The notes beneath the pieces were generated by a model. The model did no database searches and was not told where the DNA came from. It worked only from the letters and a program-made list of their open reading frames with translations. A program made the position numbers and the translations under genes. Below, one piece after another: positions 1-8,393 of a stretch of DNA of 20,737 nt. Each line of letters starts with the position of its first letter. Within the stretch, counting starts at the first letter, position 1. The stretch spans positions 1 through 20,737 of the forward strand of contig JAVJSU010000040.1 of NCBI GenBank assembly GCA_040219275.1. The letters run 5' to 3'. The DNA comes from JAVJSU01 sp040219275. Its GTDB lineage: Bacteria; Chloroflexota; Anaerolineae; Aggregatilineales; Phototrophicaceae.

Positions 1-288
1 GTCGGCTATGAGGACGATCATTTTGTCTATCTGCTACCGGAAATTGCCTACCGTGAGGTGATGCGTATTCGTCCCTTGAAGTTCTCGACCGCCGCGATTG
101 GCAGTCAGCTGAAGGAGGATGGTTGGCTGATACCGGGTCGTAGCGACAGCCACCTGACGATGCAGATTCGTGTGAACGGACGGCGCGTACGCGTGTGGCG
201 CTTAAAAGCCGATTTATTTCGCGGTGACAACGGTGACTCCGGTGACGCATCCGATGAAAACGACCAGACAATCACAGCAAGTGAGTGA
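1..288 (+). CDS. C-terminal fragment of a DUF927/primase-helicase-like replication protein (5' end outside window)
   Basis: The reading frame is open from the first base of the window to the TGA at 286-288, giving 95 residues of a protein that begins upstream. Residues 8-65 have the look of the winged-helix tail found at the end of phage/plasmid primase-helicases and DUF927 proteins: a hydrophobic stretch (FVYLLPEIAYREVM), then a helix with GSQLKEDGWLIPGR and a basic strand pair ending RRVRVWRLK. This match is from memory of the family pattern; no ATPase motifs are inside the window. The last 25 residues are low-complexity and acidic (GDNGDSGD), encoded by the first copy of a 25-base repeat that recurs twice after the stop. 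The gene converges on the truncated sulfatase maturase. It could instead be another winged-helix mobile-element protein. Confidence 0.5.
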   Translation, partial: VGYEDDHFVYLLPEIAYREVMRIRPLKFSTAAIGSQLKEDGWLIPGRSDSHLTMQIRVNGRRVRVWRLKADLFRGDNGDSGDASDENDQTITASE

Positions 289-475
289 CTCTTATACGGA
301 GACAACGGTGACTCCGGTGACACTGACTCAGTTTTGCGAACATCTGTCTCCGCTGTCACCGCTGGCACATCTCTATGTGTGTTTGAGCCGAAAAACTTTG
401 CAAAAAAACGAGGTGGGGTACGAACGCCATTTCAGAAATGATTTCATGACCGGAGACAGCGGTGACTCCGGTGAC
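222..475. repeat. Three 25-base direct repeats made of a 9-base GGWGACNNC unit, plus an inverted array
   Basis: Copies lie at 222-246, 297-321 and 451-475. Copies 1 and 2 differ at one base, and copies 2 and 3 differ at one base. Each is three 9-base units, with the middle unit always GGTGACTCC. Between copies 2 and 3, at 344-368, units of the same family run in the opposite orientation (CTGTCTCCG, CTGTCACCG). Copy 1 is inside the end of the primase-like gene and encodes GDNGDSGD; copies 2 and 3 are in the non-coding gap. Spacing (75 and 154 bases) is irregular. The role is unknown; replication iteron, recombination site and RNA hairpin element are all possible. Confidence 0.8.
449..472. other. 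Hairpin inside the third 25-base repeat, between two convergent genes
   Basis: ACCGGAG (449-455) pairs perfectly with CTCCGGT (466-472) around a 10-base loop. A 5-bp version (CGGAG/CTCCG, 297-301 and 312-316) exists in copy 2. It sits about 40 bases past the stop of the minus-strand maturase, so it could act as a bidirectional transcript end, but there is no adjacent T-run on either strand and it is not a canonical intrinsic terminator. Confidence 0.35.
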
Positions 476-510
476 ACGCATCTCCAAAAGATCTGAACAC
501 GTGTAAGTCA

Positions 511-1470
511 TCAACCTAACCCGAACTCACGCTGCCGGTCACTGACTACAATTTCACTCAACGGCACATCTACGATGTTGCCCAGCTTGTAATCCGGCTC
601 AACATAATGATCGCAACTGAACACATCACCATTATGTTCCATCGCCAATGCCGACCCACAGGTTTCCTCGAAAATGCACAAACCAGGGCTGTTGCCTGTC
701 CAGGCGGCGAGGGCGACATCAAATAGCTGCACAAACACCCGCCCGACATCGTGCCGCACCCACTCATCGAAGATTGTCGTCAAGAAAGTGCCATATTGTT
801 CCGCAGTGACGCTGCGCTCAGTGACGGTATCCCCTTCTTGATAACCCGTTTCGTTGGCCCGTTCTACAATCGGGATGAACTGCATAAACTGTGTGCCAAC
901 CTCATCACGCAGAAAGCGGTAAATCTCCAACGGATGATCGGCATTTGCGGCGTGAACGGTGGTCAAGATATTGAACTCAACGCCATGTTTTTGCAGCAGT
1001 TTCACACTCTGCATGACGCGCTCAAAGGTGGGCGCACCGCCTTTATCCACGCGATAGGCATCGTGCAAGGCTTGTGGCCCATCTACACTGACGCCCAGTA
1101 AAAAGTCATTTTCAGCGAAAAATTGGTACCACGCATCATCCAGCGTAACGGCGTTAGTCTGTAGCGCGTTGAATATCCGCATCCCCGGCTTTTTATACTT
1201 CTGCTGGTATCCGACAGCTTGTTTGTAGAAGTCCAATCCCATGAGTGTGGGTTCGCCCCCTTGCCATGCAAACGTAACATCTGGTACCTGCTGGGCTTCG
1301 ATATACTGGCGTGTGTATTCCTCAAGCAGTGTCTCACTCATGCGGAAATCGCTGTTGGGGTACAGCCGTTCTTTGCTGAGGAAGTAGCAGTATTTGCAGT
1401 CCAAGTTACAAATCGCGCCACGCGGCTTGGTCATAACATGGAAGGCGGTTTGGGCGTCTCCAAAAGACAT
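511..1470 (-). CDS. C-terminally truncated anaerobic sulfatase-maturating enzyme (radical SAM/SPASM)
   Basis: The 319-residue product begins like anaerobic sulfatase-maturating enzymes (anSME), which oxidise the active-site Cys or Ser of sulfatases to formylglycine in the cytoplasm. The radical-SAM cluster motif C21-N-L-D-C25-K-Y-C28 is followed by GGEPTL (71-76). The start of the SPASM domain is present: C265, C271 and C286-D287, the last pair matching the Cys276-Asp277 pair of Clostridium perfringens anSME. The protein then stops at ...SDRQREFGLG, where family members continue for roughly 50-60 residues carrying five more cysteines (the rest of auxiliary cluster I and all of cluster II). 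No continuation was found in any minus-strand frame below 511. The ATG overlaps the stop of the upstream sulfatase (TAATG) and has an AGAGGA ribosome site at 1478-1483, so the pair is translationally coupled. Activity is doubtful; it may be a pseudogene. Confidence 0.88.
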   Translation of the reverse strand: MSFGDAQTAFHVMTKPRGAICNLDCKYCYFLSKERLYPNSDFRMSETLLEEYTRQYIEAQQVPDVTFAWQGGEPTLMGLDFYKQAVGYQQKYKKPGMRIFNALQTNAVTLDDAWYQFFAENDFLLGVSVDGPQALHDAYRVDKGGAPTFERVMQSVKLLQKHGVEFNILTTVHAANADHPLEIYRFLRDEVGTQFMQFIPIVERANETGYQEGDTVTERSVTAEQYGTFLTTIFDEWVRHDVGRVFVQLFDVALAAWTGNSPGLCIFEETCGSALAMEHNGDVFSCDHYVEPDYKLGNIVDVPLSEIVVSDRQREFGLG

Positions 1471-2930
1471 TATTGATCCTCTACGTGCTGTCGCAACCGT
1501 TTCGCCTGATCGTGTGCGCCCATCGCGTTAAGTCGCTCAATCAATCCTTCCGCAGCGCCGCGTGTGTGGAATGGCCCCCCCTCACGGAGTACAGTCATCA
1601 TCGGATCGACATTGGTGGTACTGGTCGCCACCATTTCAGCCTGCCACTCTGCAAGATCGATCATCGCCTGTGCGACGACCTCCGGCTGTGCGTCCGCGAT
1701 ATTGTTCTGCTCGTATGGATCAGAATCCAGATCAAACAGCATAACCTCTGGAAAGTCCTTTAGTCCATCGTGATAGGTGCGGATGCACAAGTAATTTGCA
1801 AAGCGTATGCTGCGCTGGCATGACCACGCATTTTGACTCAATACCAGATAAGGTCGATTGCTGTTGTCTTGTGTTTTGAATGCTGTTGCAAAGGATTGCC
1901 CATCCCAGTTTTCAGGAACCGATTCACCGAGAAGATCAATCAAAGTCGCGGCCCAATCGTATTGATAATGCAAGCCGTCATCCACGCCACCAGCATCCGT
2001 GATACCGGGAAAACGCACGATCAACGGTACAAGATTAGTGAATTTATCGGCGGTTTGATGATCGCCCCAGACGTTGAGTTCGCCTAAATTCTCGCCATGA
2101 TCGGCACTGATGATAATCACTGTATCATCATACACGTCAGCATCGCGCAATGCCTGAATCACCTGACTGAGGTGGTCATCCATGTAACGCACACCGACAT
2201 CATAGCCATCCACCCATTGCTTGACGGCATCTAATGAGTCAATACGCTGTGGCAGGCGCGGGTAATGCTCCCACGCGTCAAGATCAGTATGGTGATGGGG
2301 TTCCAATGCACTATGCGGACCGAACCCGTTCAGGCAACGGTCAAGCATCTCCTGTGTGTACCAGTTCGGGATAGGGTCATCTTCAAACGGATTGCCGTAA
2401 TCATCCGGTGTGCGATAGGGCGTGTGTGGATCCCAATAGTTGATGTGCAAAAACCAGTCATTATCCTGAGCATTACGCCTCAGCCAATCCAGCGCAAACT
2501 GGTTGATCTCGTCGGCAGTTTCCATGCCGCCTTTGCCTGTGTTGTGGATCTCATCAAACCCGGCGTACCAATGCCATGCGGAATGACGCGCACCGAATGA
2601 ACTCATGGTGACAGTACGCAATCCAGCGCGTTTTAAGGCGTTCATCCAACCCGTTCGCTTGAACACATCCTCAAAACTGCGTTCTGACCCTTCGATGAAG
2701 GGCTGTGAAGCCGTGCCGCCATGCCCAACGACACCAGTATGAAATCCGTTGCGCCCACTCCACAATGCTGTGCGTGATGGCAGACACGGCGCGTCACTGA
2801 CGTAAACATTATTGAAGCGAACGCTTTCTTCAGCGATGGCATCAATCGTCGGGCTGGTATTCCGATGGTAGCCGTAACATCCCAGATGGTCGGGGCGCAG
2901 GCTATCGACATCAATGTAGAGAATTCGCAT
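1470..2930 (-). CDS. Cys-type sulfatase, S1 family (sulfatase 1)
   Basis: A 486-residue sulfatase of the alkaline-phosphatase-like fold, which hydrolyses sulfate esters using formylglycine and Ca2+. Visible landmarks are metal-site aspartates in YIDVDSLRPDHLG (D7, D9), the modification motif C49-L-P-S-R53 where C49 would become formylglycine, WDPHTPY (166-172), and the second metal cluster SADHGE (276-280 core, D277/H278). There is no signal peptide: the protein starts directly on the first beta strand. The start is supported by GGGAG at 2936-2940, five bases upstream of the ATG. It overlaps the maturase start by one base. The SLRPDHLGCYGY opening is shared with a broad group of S1 sulfatases, so the sulfated sugar cannot be named. 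The 173-base gap upstream suggests its own promoter. Confidence 0.92.
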   Translation of the reverse strand: MRILYIDVDSLRPDHLGCYGYHRNTSPTIDAIAEESVRFNNVYVSDAPCLPSRTALWSGRNGFHTGVVGHGGTASQPFIEGSERSFEDVFKRTGWMNALKRAGLRTVTMSSFGARHSAWHWYAGFDEIHNTGKGGMETADEINQFALDWLRRNAQDNDWFLHINYWDPHTPYRTPDDYGNPFEDDPIPNWYTQEMLDRCLNGFGPHSALEPHHHTDLDAWEHYPRLPQRIDSLDAVKQWVDGYDVGVRYMDDHLSQVIQALRDADVYDDTVIIISADHGENLGELNVWGDHQTADKFTNLVPLIVRFPGITDAGGVDDGLHYQYDWAATLIDLLGESVPENWDGQSFATAFKTQDNSNRPYLVLSQNAWSCQRSIRFANYLCIRTYHDGLKDFPEVMLFDLDSDPYEQNNIADAQPEVVAQAMIDLAEWQAEMVATSTTNVDPMMTVLREGGPFHTRGAAEGLIERLNAMGAHDQAKRLRQHVEDQ

Positions 2931-3017
2931 AATATCTCCCTATATTTAATAACCTGAATTCTGTTTAAGGTGAACATTTGTGAAAAATAGCTTTTGGCTT
3001 TTCGTTTGAAAAAACAA

Positions 3018-3046
3018 TGCTTTTGCTAAAAGCTAACGATAGTCAA
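3018..3046 (-). promoter_or_regulatory. Possible promoter with operator-like palindrome upstream of sulfatase 1
   Basis: The AT-rich gap 2931-3103 is the only long break in the sulfatase/mannosidase gene run. On the minus strand TTGACT (3046-3041) resembles a -35 box, but the hexamers 17-18 bases downstream (AAAGCA/AAGCAT) are poor -10 boxes. A perfect inverted repeat GCTTTT-gct-AAAAGC (3019-3033) covers the presumed spacer, a place where a repressor could bind. A second, wider pair TAGCTTTT/AAAAGCTA (2988-2995 and 3028-3035) shares one arm, so an RNA stem is an alternative. Another short palindrome, AAATGA-aag-TCATTT, is at 3061-3075. Confidence 0.3.
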
Positions 3047-3103
3047 GGTATTTTGCCGCAAAATGAAAGTCATTTATAATCGTTTGCTTATCCAGAACTG
3101 ACG

Positions 3104-4471
3104 TTAATACGGATTTTGCGGTGTAGGACGCATGAAACGGCGACTCATCTGTTTGTATAAGCCACTTACGATGGTGTCATTTTCATCGGCGATGTTGTGC
3201 GTTTCATACGGGTCGTCCTCCAAATCGTACAATTCAAAAATATCGTTGTAGTTCTGGATCAATTTATACTGGTGCGTTCGGATTGCGCGATAGTGTCGCT
3301 CTGCCGTCACGGTATTCTGGCGGTGGGTGGTCGTCTCACCGCGCAAAATCGGCGCGAATGATTCTGCGTCTAATCCCGGCTGTGGTGATAAGCCAGCCAT
3401 CTCGCAGATCGTCGGGTTGAGGTCAATGAGTTCTATCAGTGAATCATTGACCCGCCCGCCCTCAATACCTAGTCCCGATACAATCAATGGCACCCGCATC
3501 GCCGGTTCGTAGGCAACGTGTTTTTTGTATAGTGCATGATCGCCGAGCATCTCACCATGATCGCTGACAAAGATAATGAGCGTATTTTCCGTCATGCCGC
3601 GCCGATCTAACGCATACAGGATAGCGCCAATTTGCTCATCAATGAGTGTGATCAGGGCGCAATATTGACGGCGAATCTGCATCACCTCATCGGTATCTAA
3701 ATTCACGCGGCGGGCATGAACATGGCGTGGTCTGTCGTCGTCCGGGGGGATTGGGTCGGGCATAGTCGCGTGACGGTACCGATCTGCAAATGCTGTCGGT
3801 GGGTCGAAGGGATCATGTGGACCCACAAAGCTCACAAACAGATGCCAGGGGTAATCATCCGGTATATTTTCAATCCATCGTGTTGCCCGCTGACCGATAT
3901 ACACATCCTCAAAAGCTTCTACAGGCAGAACCGAGTCATGCGATGCGCCCTGTATCCAATCCGTTTGGGCACGCTTTTGGTAGTCTTCATGAAACGCTTG
4001 CAGGAATCCTCTTTCATGGAGAAAGTATGTATAGGGACCAAAGGGTTCTGGCGAACTCGCCGCGTGCATCTTGCCCTCACACTCCTCTGGATGGGTGAAG
4101 CCAAAACCATATACACGCGGACGATCACCATATCGCCCATTATTCGGGAAGGGCTTTGCAAGGTCAAGCTTGCCAACCAACCCCACACGGTAATCCGCAT
4201 CACGCAGACGTTTATAGTATGTTGTGGCATCTGCGGGCAGATACGCAGTGTTATCCAATGCCCCTAGATGCGATGGTTGCATCCCCGTTGCCAGCCCGAT
4301 CCGCGCCGGAGCGCAGATCGGAGCGTTAGTCGTACATTGCGTGAAGCGCACGCCATTTGCCGCCAATCGGTCTATATTAGGCGTTTGCACAAAATCTGCA
4401 CCAGCACAACCGAGATAGTCAAAGCGATGCTGATCATCCATGATAACGAGGATGTTTGGACGTGAAGCCAT
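3104..4471 (-). CDS. Cys-type sulfatase, S1 family (sulfatase 2)
   Basis: A 455-residue cytoplasmic sulfatase. Metal ligands appear in NILVIMDDQHR (D12, D13); the formylglycine site is C53-A-P-A-R57; GKLDL (K101) replaces the more usual GKWH; FVGPHDPFDPP (215-225) carries a conserved His; VSDHGEMLGDH (302-312) with D304/H305 and the following Y-K-K-H (315-318) complete the active site. No signal peptide or lipobox is present. It starts nine bases after the beta-mannosidase stop with a modest TAGGG ribosome site, consistent with one transcript. The end (FELYDLEDDPYETHNIAD) is the usual S1 C-terminal motif. The SDHGEMLGDH form is common in choline-sulfatase-like and glycan sulfatases; the substrate is inferred only from context. 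Confidence 0.93.
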   Translation of the reverse strand: MASRPNILVIMDDQHRFDYLGCAGADFVQTPNIDRLAANGVRFTQCTTNAPICAPARIGLATGMQPSHLGALDNTAYLPADATTYYKRLRDADYRVGLVGKLDLAKPFPNNGRYGDRPRVYGFGFTHPEECEGKMHAASSPEPFGPYTYFLHERGFLQAFHEDYQKRAQTDWIQGASHDSVLPVEAFEDVYIGQRATRWIENIPDDYPWHLFVSFVGPHDPFDPPTAFADRYRHATMPDPIPPDDDRPRHVHARRVNLDTDEVMQIRRQYCALITLIDEQIGAILYALDRRGMTENTLIIFVSDHGEMLGDHALYKKHVAYEPAMRVPLIVSGLGIEGGRVNDSLIELIDLNPTICEMAGLSPQPGLDAESFAPILRGETTTHRQNTVTAERHYRAIRTHQYKLIQNYNDIFELYDLEDDPYETHNIADENDTIVSGLYKQMSRRFMRPTPQNPY

Positions 4472-4480
4472 GAATAAACC

Positions 4481-6979
4481 CTACACACGCACGTTCGACG
4501 ACAACTGCACGGCATTGATCGTCTGGAATATGGGTGCTTGCGTCAATGCGTCTACGGTCAATGGGTGGGTTGATTCAATCTCAAAGACGAATGACTCACC
4601 CGGCAGAATTGTAATCATCTGATCGCTAATCTGTGCATCGGGGTCAATGTGGTCAACGAAAATACACAGATCGCGTAGCAGGGTTTTCGCGCTTATGGTC
4701 AGTTGGTAACGATCCCCGATTTGAACGATTTCAGCGTCAAAATCCGGCTTCGGATAATAGATGTCCTTATCACGCGCAAAAAAGTGTAAGGCTTCGGCAT
4801 CACCACAATTGGCACTCACAACTACTGTCGATTGGTCTGCCGGATGGATCAAAGATTCGGGTAGGGCTATCTTTGTTGACGCTTGCGGGGCGGCATCGAT
4901 TGTGAGCGTTTCTTCAGCGAGAGTTTCACCCGTGAAGGTTTGCAAGCGTACAATGACTTCGCCTTGCCAGGCATCAAACGAATCATTGATTGCATACAAT
5001 GCCAGTTCATCTTCTTTCGTCTGGAAAGTCAGCAAGCGTGGTGCATAAAAACGGCGGGTCGCATACCATAACGGTTTTTTACGTCCATAGCCGTCCACTG
5101 ATGCCCAGCTCGTCACGGGCCAGCAATCATTAATCTGCCAGTAGAGGGTACCCATGCAGGTGGGTTGCTGTGAACGCCACCACGTTACACCGAGTGTAAT
5201 TGCCCTTGCCTGATTCATCTGCGTCAGATAATGCCAACTGTAAAAGTCACTGGTGGGGGTGAAGTGTTCCGCCATACGGCGGGCAAGTTTGCCGTTGCCA
5301 TCTGTCGCCTTCTGATGATGTAACATGGAGTCAGAATCTGGCAACTGCTGATCCAGTGGGATCGATTGATTGATGGTTGCCAGCGTCGGCGGTGCCTGGA
5401 AACCAAATTCACTCACGAAACGCGGAATATAGTCAAGATAGGTCGTGTAATCAACGCTATTCCACACATCCCAGATGTGACGCGAGCCGTAGTTATCATC
5501 AGCTGGATCAATATCCATTGAGCCACCCCAAGGGCTGGCTGGGCTGTAGGGGCGTGATGGGTCTAATGCAGCGACCAACGAGGGTAATAAGTTAAAATAA
5601 TAACCGCCACCCCAGGGATGTTTTTCACCGTATTCACGCCAGCTCACCCCATCAGCAGATTCCCAAGCCCAGTAGCCCATCACATTCTCATTGTTACCGT
5701 TCCATAGCACGAGGCTGGGATGATGGCTCAGGCGTATGATATTGTCGCGGGCTTCGGCTTCGGCTTCTGTCCTGAAAGGCTCTGCTTCCGGGTATAGGGC
5801 ACAACTAAAGAGAAAGTCCTGCCAGATCATAATTCCCAGTTCGTCGCAAATATCGTAGAAGACATTGTCTTCATAAATGCCGCCACCCCATATACGTAGC
5901 ATGTTCATGTTGCTATCTACCGCCTGTTGGATGCGCTCCCGATAGCGTGATGGTGTCACTCGTGTGACAAACACATCATCAGGGATCCAGTTCGCGCCCT
6001 TAGCAAATATCGGCTGACCGTTGATCTCGAATGTGTATGACATACCGATATCGTCAAAGTCCATCAGAAGCCGTACCTGTCTCATCCCGATGCGGCGGGT
6101 TGTGCTGTCCAGAGTCACATCATCGTGCTTGACGGTAATCTCTACGGTGTATAACGGCTGTTCACCATATCCATTGGGCCACCATAGTTGTGGATTTTCC
6201 ACCCAAATATCGACCGGTTGCCCGGCAGGGGCAGATGCCGTGCCGACGATATTGCCCTCCGGGTCTTTGATCGTATAGGTTGCGACTCCAACCGGACGAT
6301 CCCCTGTATACGCAAGGTCGGTAAAAATACGTACATGGGCGGCGTTCTCATTGGCACGCATCACAAGAGGACGTACATCTGCAATGCGAACGGTGTTCCA
6401 CCCTTCTAGACGGATTCCGCGCCAGATGCCTGCCGTAATCAGTGTTGGACCCCAATCCCATCCAAAATTACAGGCATTTTTGCGAATGAAATTAAAGGGG
6501 AGCTGGTATGCAAGCGGACGAAACATATCTCCGAGGCGGTCACGTTGTTCAATGGCGTATGCTAATGCGGAGCGAAAGCGGATTTCCAGCGTGTTTTCGC
6601 CGACTTTGAGCACATCTTTAACGTTAAAGCGATAGCGCACATGCATATTTTCAGTATCTGCGATGTGCTGATCGTTGACGATGATGGTGGCAACGGTATC
6701 CAAGCCATCACAAGCCAGCTCGATTATCTCCTGAGCGAGTAATGCCTCATCAACGGTGAAGGTTGTGCTGTAGCACCAATCTGTCTCGCCTATCCACTGG
6801 GTTTTCAGTTCGTTGCGGTCATAGTAGGGGTCTTCGATAGCATCGACAGCCATGAGATCGGTGTAGACCGTTCCGGGGACAGTCGCGGGAAAATGGCGGT
6901 CTACAATGTCATCAGGGATATTATCCCCTGAGAGAGCACGTAAGGTCCAGTTCGCGTGTAAGTCTTGCGTTATCGGCAT
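4481..6979 (-). CDS. Beta-mannosidase, glycoside hydrolase family 2
   Basis: An 832-residue GH2 exo-enzyme, the normal full length, that removes non-reducing beta-linked mannose with retention. The N-terminal jelly-roll domain ends in RKNACNFGWDWGP (166-178), a hallmark of GH2 beta-mannosidases. The TIM barrel contains FAKGANWIP (325-333), LRIWGGGIYED (361-371), the acid/base E431 in WNGNNENVMGYW, and the nucleophile E524 in RFVSEFGFQ. GTLYWQINDCWPVTSWASVDGYGR begins at about 610. No signal peptide is seen, so it acts inside the cell on imported oligosaccharides. It lies 45 bases after sulfatase 3 (AGGA nine bases before the ATG) and nine bases before sulfatase 2, which suggests desulfation and mannose removal are one pathway. 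A related GH2 specificity cannot be fully excluded, but the motif set is strong. Confidence 0.95.
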   Translation of the reverse strand: MPITQDLHANWTLRALSGDNIPDDIVDRHFPATVPGTVYTDLMAVDAIEDPYYDRNELKTQWIGETDWCYSTTFTVDEALLAQEIIELACDGLDTVATIIVNDQHIADTENMHVRYRFNVKDVLKVGENTLEIRFRSALAYAIEQRDRLGDMFRPLAYQLPFNFIRKNACNFGWDWGPTLITAGIWRGIRLEGWNTVRIADVRPLVMRANENAAHVRIFTDLAYTGDRPVGVATYTIKDPEGNIVGTASAPAGQPVDIWVENPQLWWPNGYGEQPLYTVEITVKHDDVTLDSTTRRIGMRQVRLLMDFDDIGMSYTFEINGQPIFAKGANWIPDDVFVTRVTPSRYRERIQQAVDSNMNMLRIWGGGIYEDNVFYDICDELGIMIWQDFLFSCALYPEAEPFRTEAEAEARDNIIRLSHHPSLVLWNGNNENVMGYWAWESADGVSWREYGEKHPWGGGYYFNLLPSLVAALDPSRPYSPASPWGGSMDIDPADDNYGSRHIWDVWNSVDYTTYLDYIPRFVSEFGFQAPPTLATINQSIPLDQQLPDSDSMLHHQKATDGNGKLARRMAEHFTPTSDFYSWHYLTQMNQARAITLGVTWWRSQQPTCMGTLYWQINDCWPVTSWASVDGYGRKKPLWYATRRFYAPRLLTFQTKEDELALYAINDSFDAWQGEVIVRLQTFTGETLAEETLTIDAAPQASTKIALPESLIHPADQSTVVVSANCGDAEALHFFARDKDIYYPKPDFDAEIVQIGDRYQLTISAKTLLRDLCIFVDHIDPDAQISDQMITILPGESFVFEIESTHPLTVDALTQAPIFQTINAVQLSSNVRV

Positions 6980-7024
6980 AATTGAGAATCCTATTCCGGT
7001 TTAATATCGTTTAAAGTGCGGCAT

Positions 7025-8389
7025 TTAATCCGCTGTGATTTGCTCCTGGATGCGCGGTTGCCACTCACTAATCCAGCGGCGTTCTACATTGTCATACCAT
7101 GCTTGTACAGCCCGGCGCATATCGCTGACGATTGCCGGGTGGGCTTCTACAAGGTTGTGTTGCTCGCCCATGTCATCGTGAAGATTGGCGAGATGAACGG
7201 GCACGATAGCGTCTTCACCTTCTACCAGTTGCCCATCAAGCACTAATTTCCACTCCCCACGCCGGATCGCCAGTTGCCCGTTCATCTCAAAGAAAATATC
7301 GCGCTCAGGTAAGGCAATCCCGTTGGTCAAGTGTGGCAACAAATCAACACCATCCAGGTCGTAGGGGATGGTATCTGCGTCTATCGCCGCCATCAGGGTT
7401 GGGAAGATGTCCATCGCAATGGCAGGCGTATCCAGTATCTGCCCGGCAGGTATATGATCTCCCCACGCAATGATTCCGGGTACGCGGATACCACCTTCAT
7501 ACAAGCTGAACTTATGTCCCTTTAGCCCGCCAGACGAACCGCCATAATAGGGATCACGCCGACCATCAAGCCAGTTGCGTGTTTCCCTGGAAGGTCCGTT
7601 ATCCGACATGAAAAATATGATCGTGTTTTCAAGTTGTCCTTGCCGGGCGAGTTCCGCACGGATTGCGCCGACACCATCATCAACGGCACTGAGCATAGCC
7701 GCCATAATTTGACGATCCCAGGGCAAATCTGCAAAGCGATCCATATACTGTTGCGGCGCGTGCATGGGATAGTGCGGTGCGTTATACGGTACATACAAAA
7801 AGAAAGGTGAGTCTTCCCGGCTGGTACGCCGGATAAACTGCACAGCCCGTTCGGTAATAAGGTCAGTCAGATACTCACCGTTGTACCAGATTTCAGTATC
7901 GTTTTCCCATAAGTCATGCAGTGGGTCATTTGCCGCGCCGCCGTTGTTCATCGCCCAGTAAAAGATATGAGAATAATAGTCAACGCATCCCGCCAAAAAT
8001 CCGAACCACTCATCAAAACCGTGGTCACCGGGACGACTGCCATCCACTGTACCCAGGTGCCACTTGCCCATCATGCCGGTTTTATACCCGTGTGATTTAA
8101 GGGCTGTGGCAATCGTCGGAACCGTAGCCGGTAAACCCGCTGATGCCCGCCGACCACCACCTAAAATTGAGCGTACCCCCGCATTACCGGGATAGCGTCC
8201 TGTAAGCAGTGATGCCCGCGATGGCGAACACACCGGGGAATTGGCATACCAACTGGTAAACCGCACGCCTGATGCCGCCAGTTGATCCAGATGGGGTGTG
8301 CGAAAGTCCGTATCGCCCATGCAGGATAGATCGCCATAACCCTGGTCATCCGTCAGCACGATGATGATATTAGGGTGTGTTTGTGCCAT
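7025..8389 (-). CDS. Cys-type arylsulfatase A-like sulfatase, S1 family (sulfatase 3)
   Basis: A 454-residue sulfatase with the most canonical S1 set of the three: IIIVLTDDQGYGD (D14, D15), formylglycine motif C54-S-P-S-R58 followed by LLTGRYP, GKWHLG (108-113, K109/H111), YNAPHYP (H206), MSDNG (D263/N264) and GGLKGHKFSLYEGGIRVP (K290). The GHKFSLYEGGIRVP form resembles N-acetylgalactosamine-6-sulfatase and arylsulfatase A-type enzymes, but that does not settle the bacterial substrate. No signal peptide is present. The ribosome site AGGAG (8397-8401) lies within the last codons of the upstream ATPase gene and the two genes are four bases apart, so this enzyme should be made together with the transporter. 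Confidence 0.94.
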   Translation of the reverse strand: MAQTHPNIIIVLTDDQGYGDLSCMGDTDFRTPHLDQLAASGVRFTSWYANSPVCSPSRASLLTGRYPGNAGVRSILGGGRRASAGLPATVPTIATALKSHGYKTGMMGKWHLGTVDGSRPGDHGFDEWFGFLAGCVDYYSHIFYWAMNNGGAANDPLHDLWENDTEIWYNGEYLTDLITERAVQFIRRTSREDSPFFLYVPYNAPHYPMHAPQQYMDRFADLPWDRQIMAAMLSAVDDGVGAIRAELARQGQLENTIIFFMSDNGPSRETRNWLDGRRDPYYGGSSGGLKGHKFSLYEGGIRVPGIIAWGDHIPAGQILDTPAIAMDIFPTLMAAIDADTIPYDLDGVDLLPHLTNGIALPERDIFFEMNGQLAIRRGEWKLVLDGQLVEGEDAIVPVHLANLHDDMGEQHNLVEAHPAIVSDMRRAVQAWYDNVERRWISEWQPRIQEQITAD

Positions 8390-8393
8390 GATG

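Noticed and set aside
222..475. CRISPR-like repeat array
   Set aside because: Only three copies, with unequal distances (75 and 154 bases), an internal 9-base period, one copy inside a coding region, and no cas gene nearby.
224..496. 90-codon + strand frame over the repeats
   Set aside because: It reads the repeat as TVTPVT then GDSGDSGD, overlaps the primase-like end out of frame and has no ribosome site; its openness follows from the repeat composition.
3716..4267. 183-codon open frame on the + strand opposite sulfatase 2
   Set aside because: It lies wholly inside a gene with complete sulfatase motifs, has no ribosome site and its product shows no recognisable domain; it is an antisense shadow.
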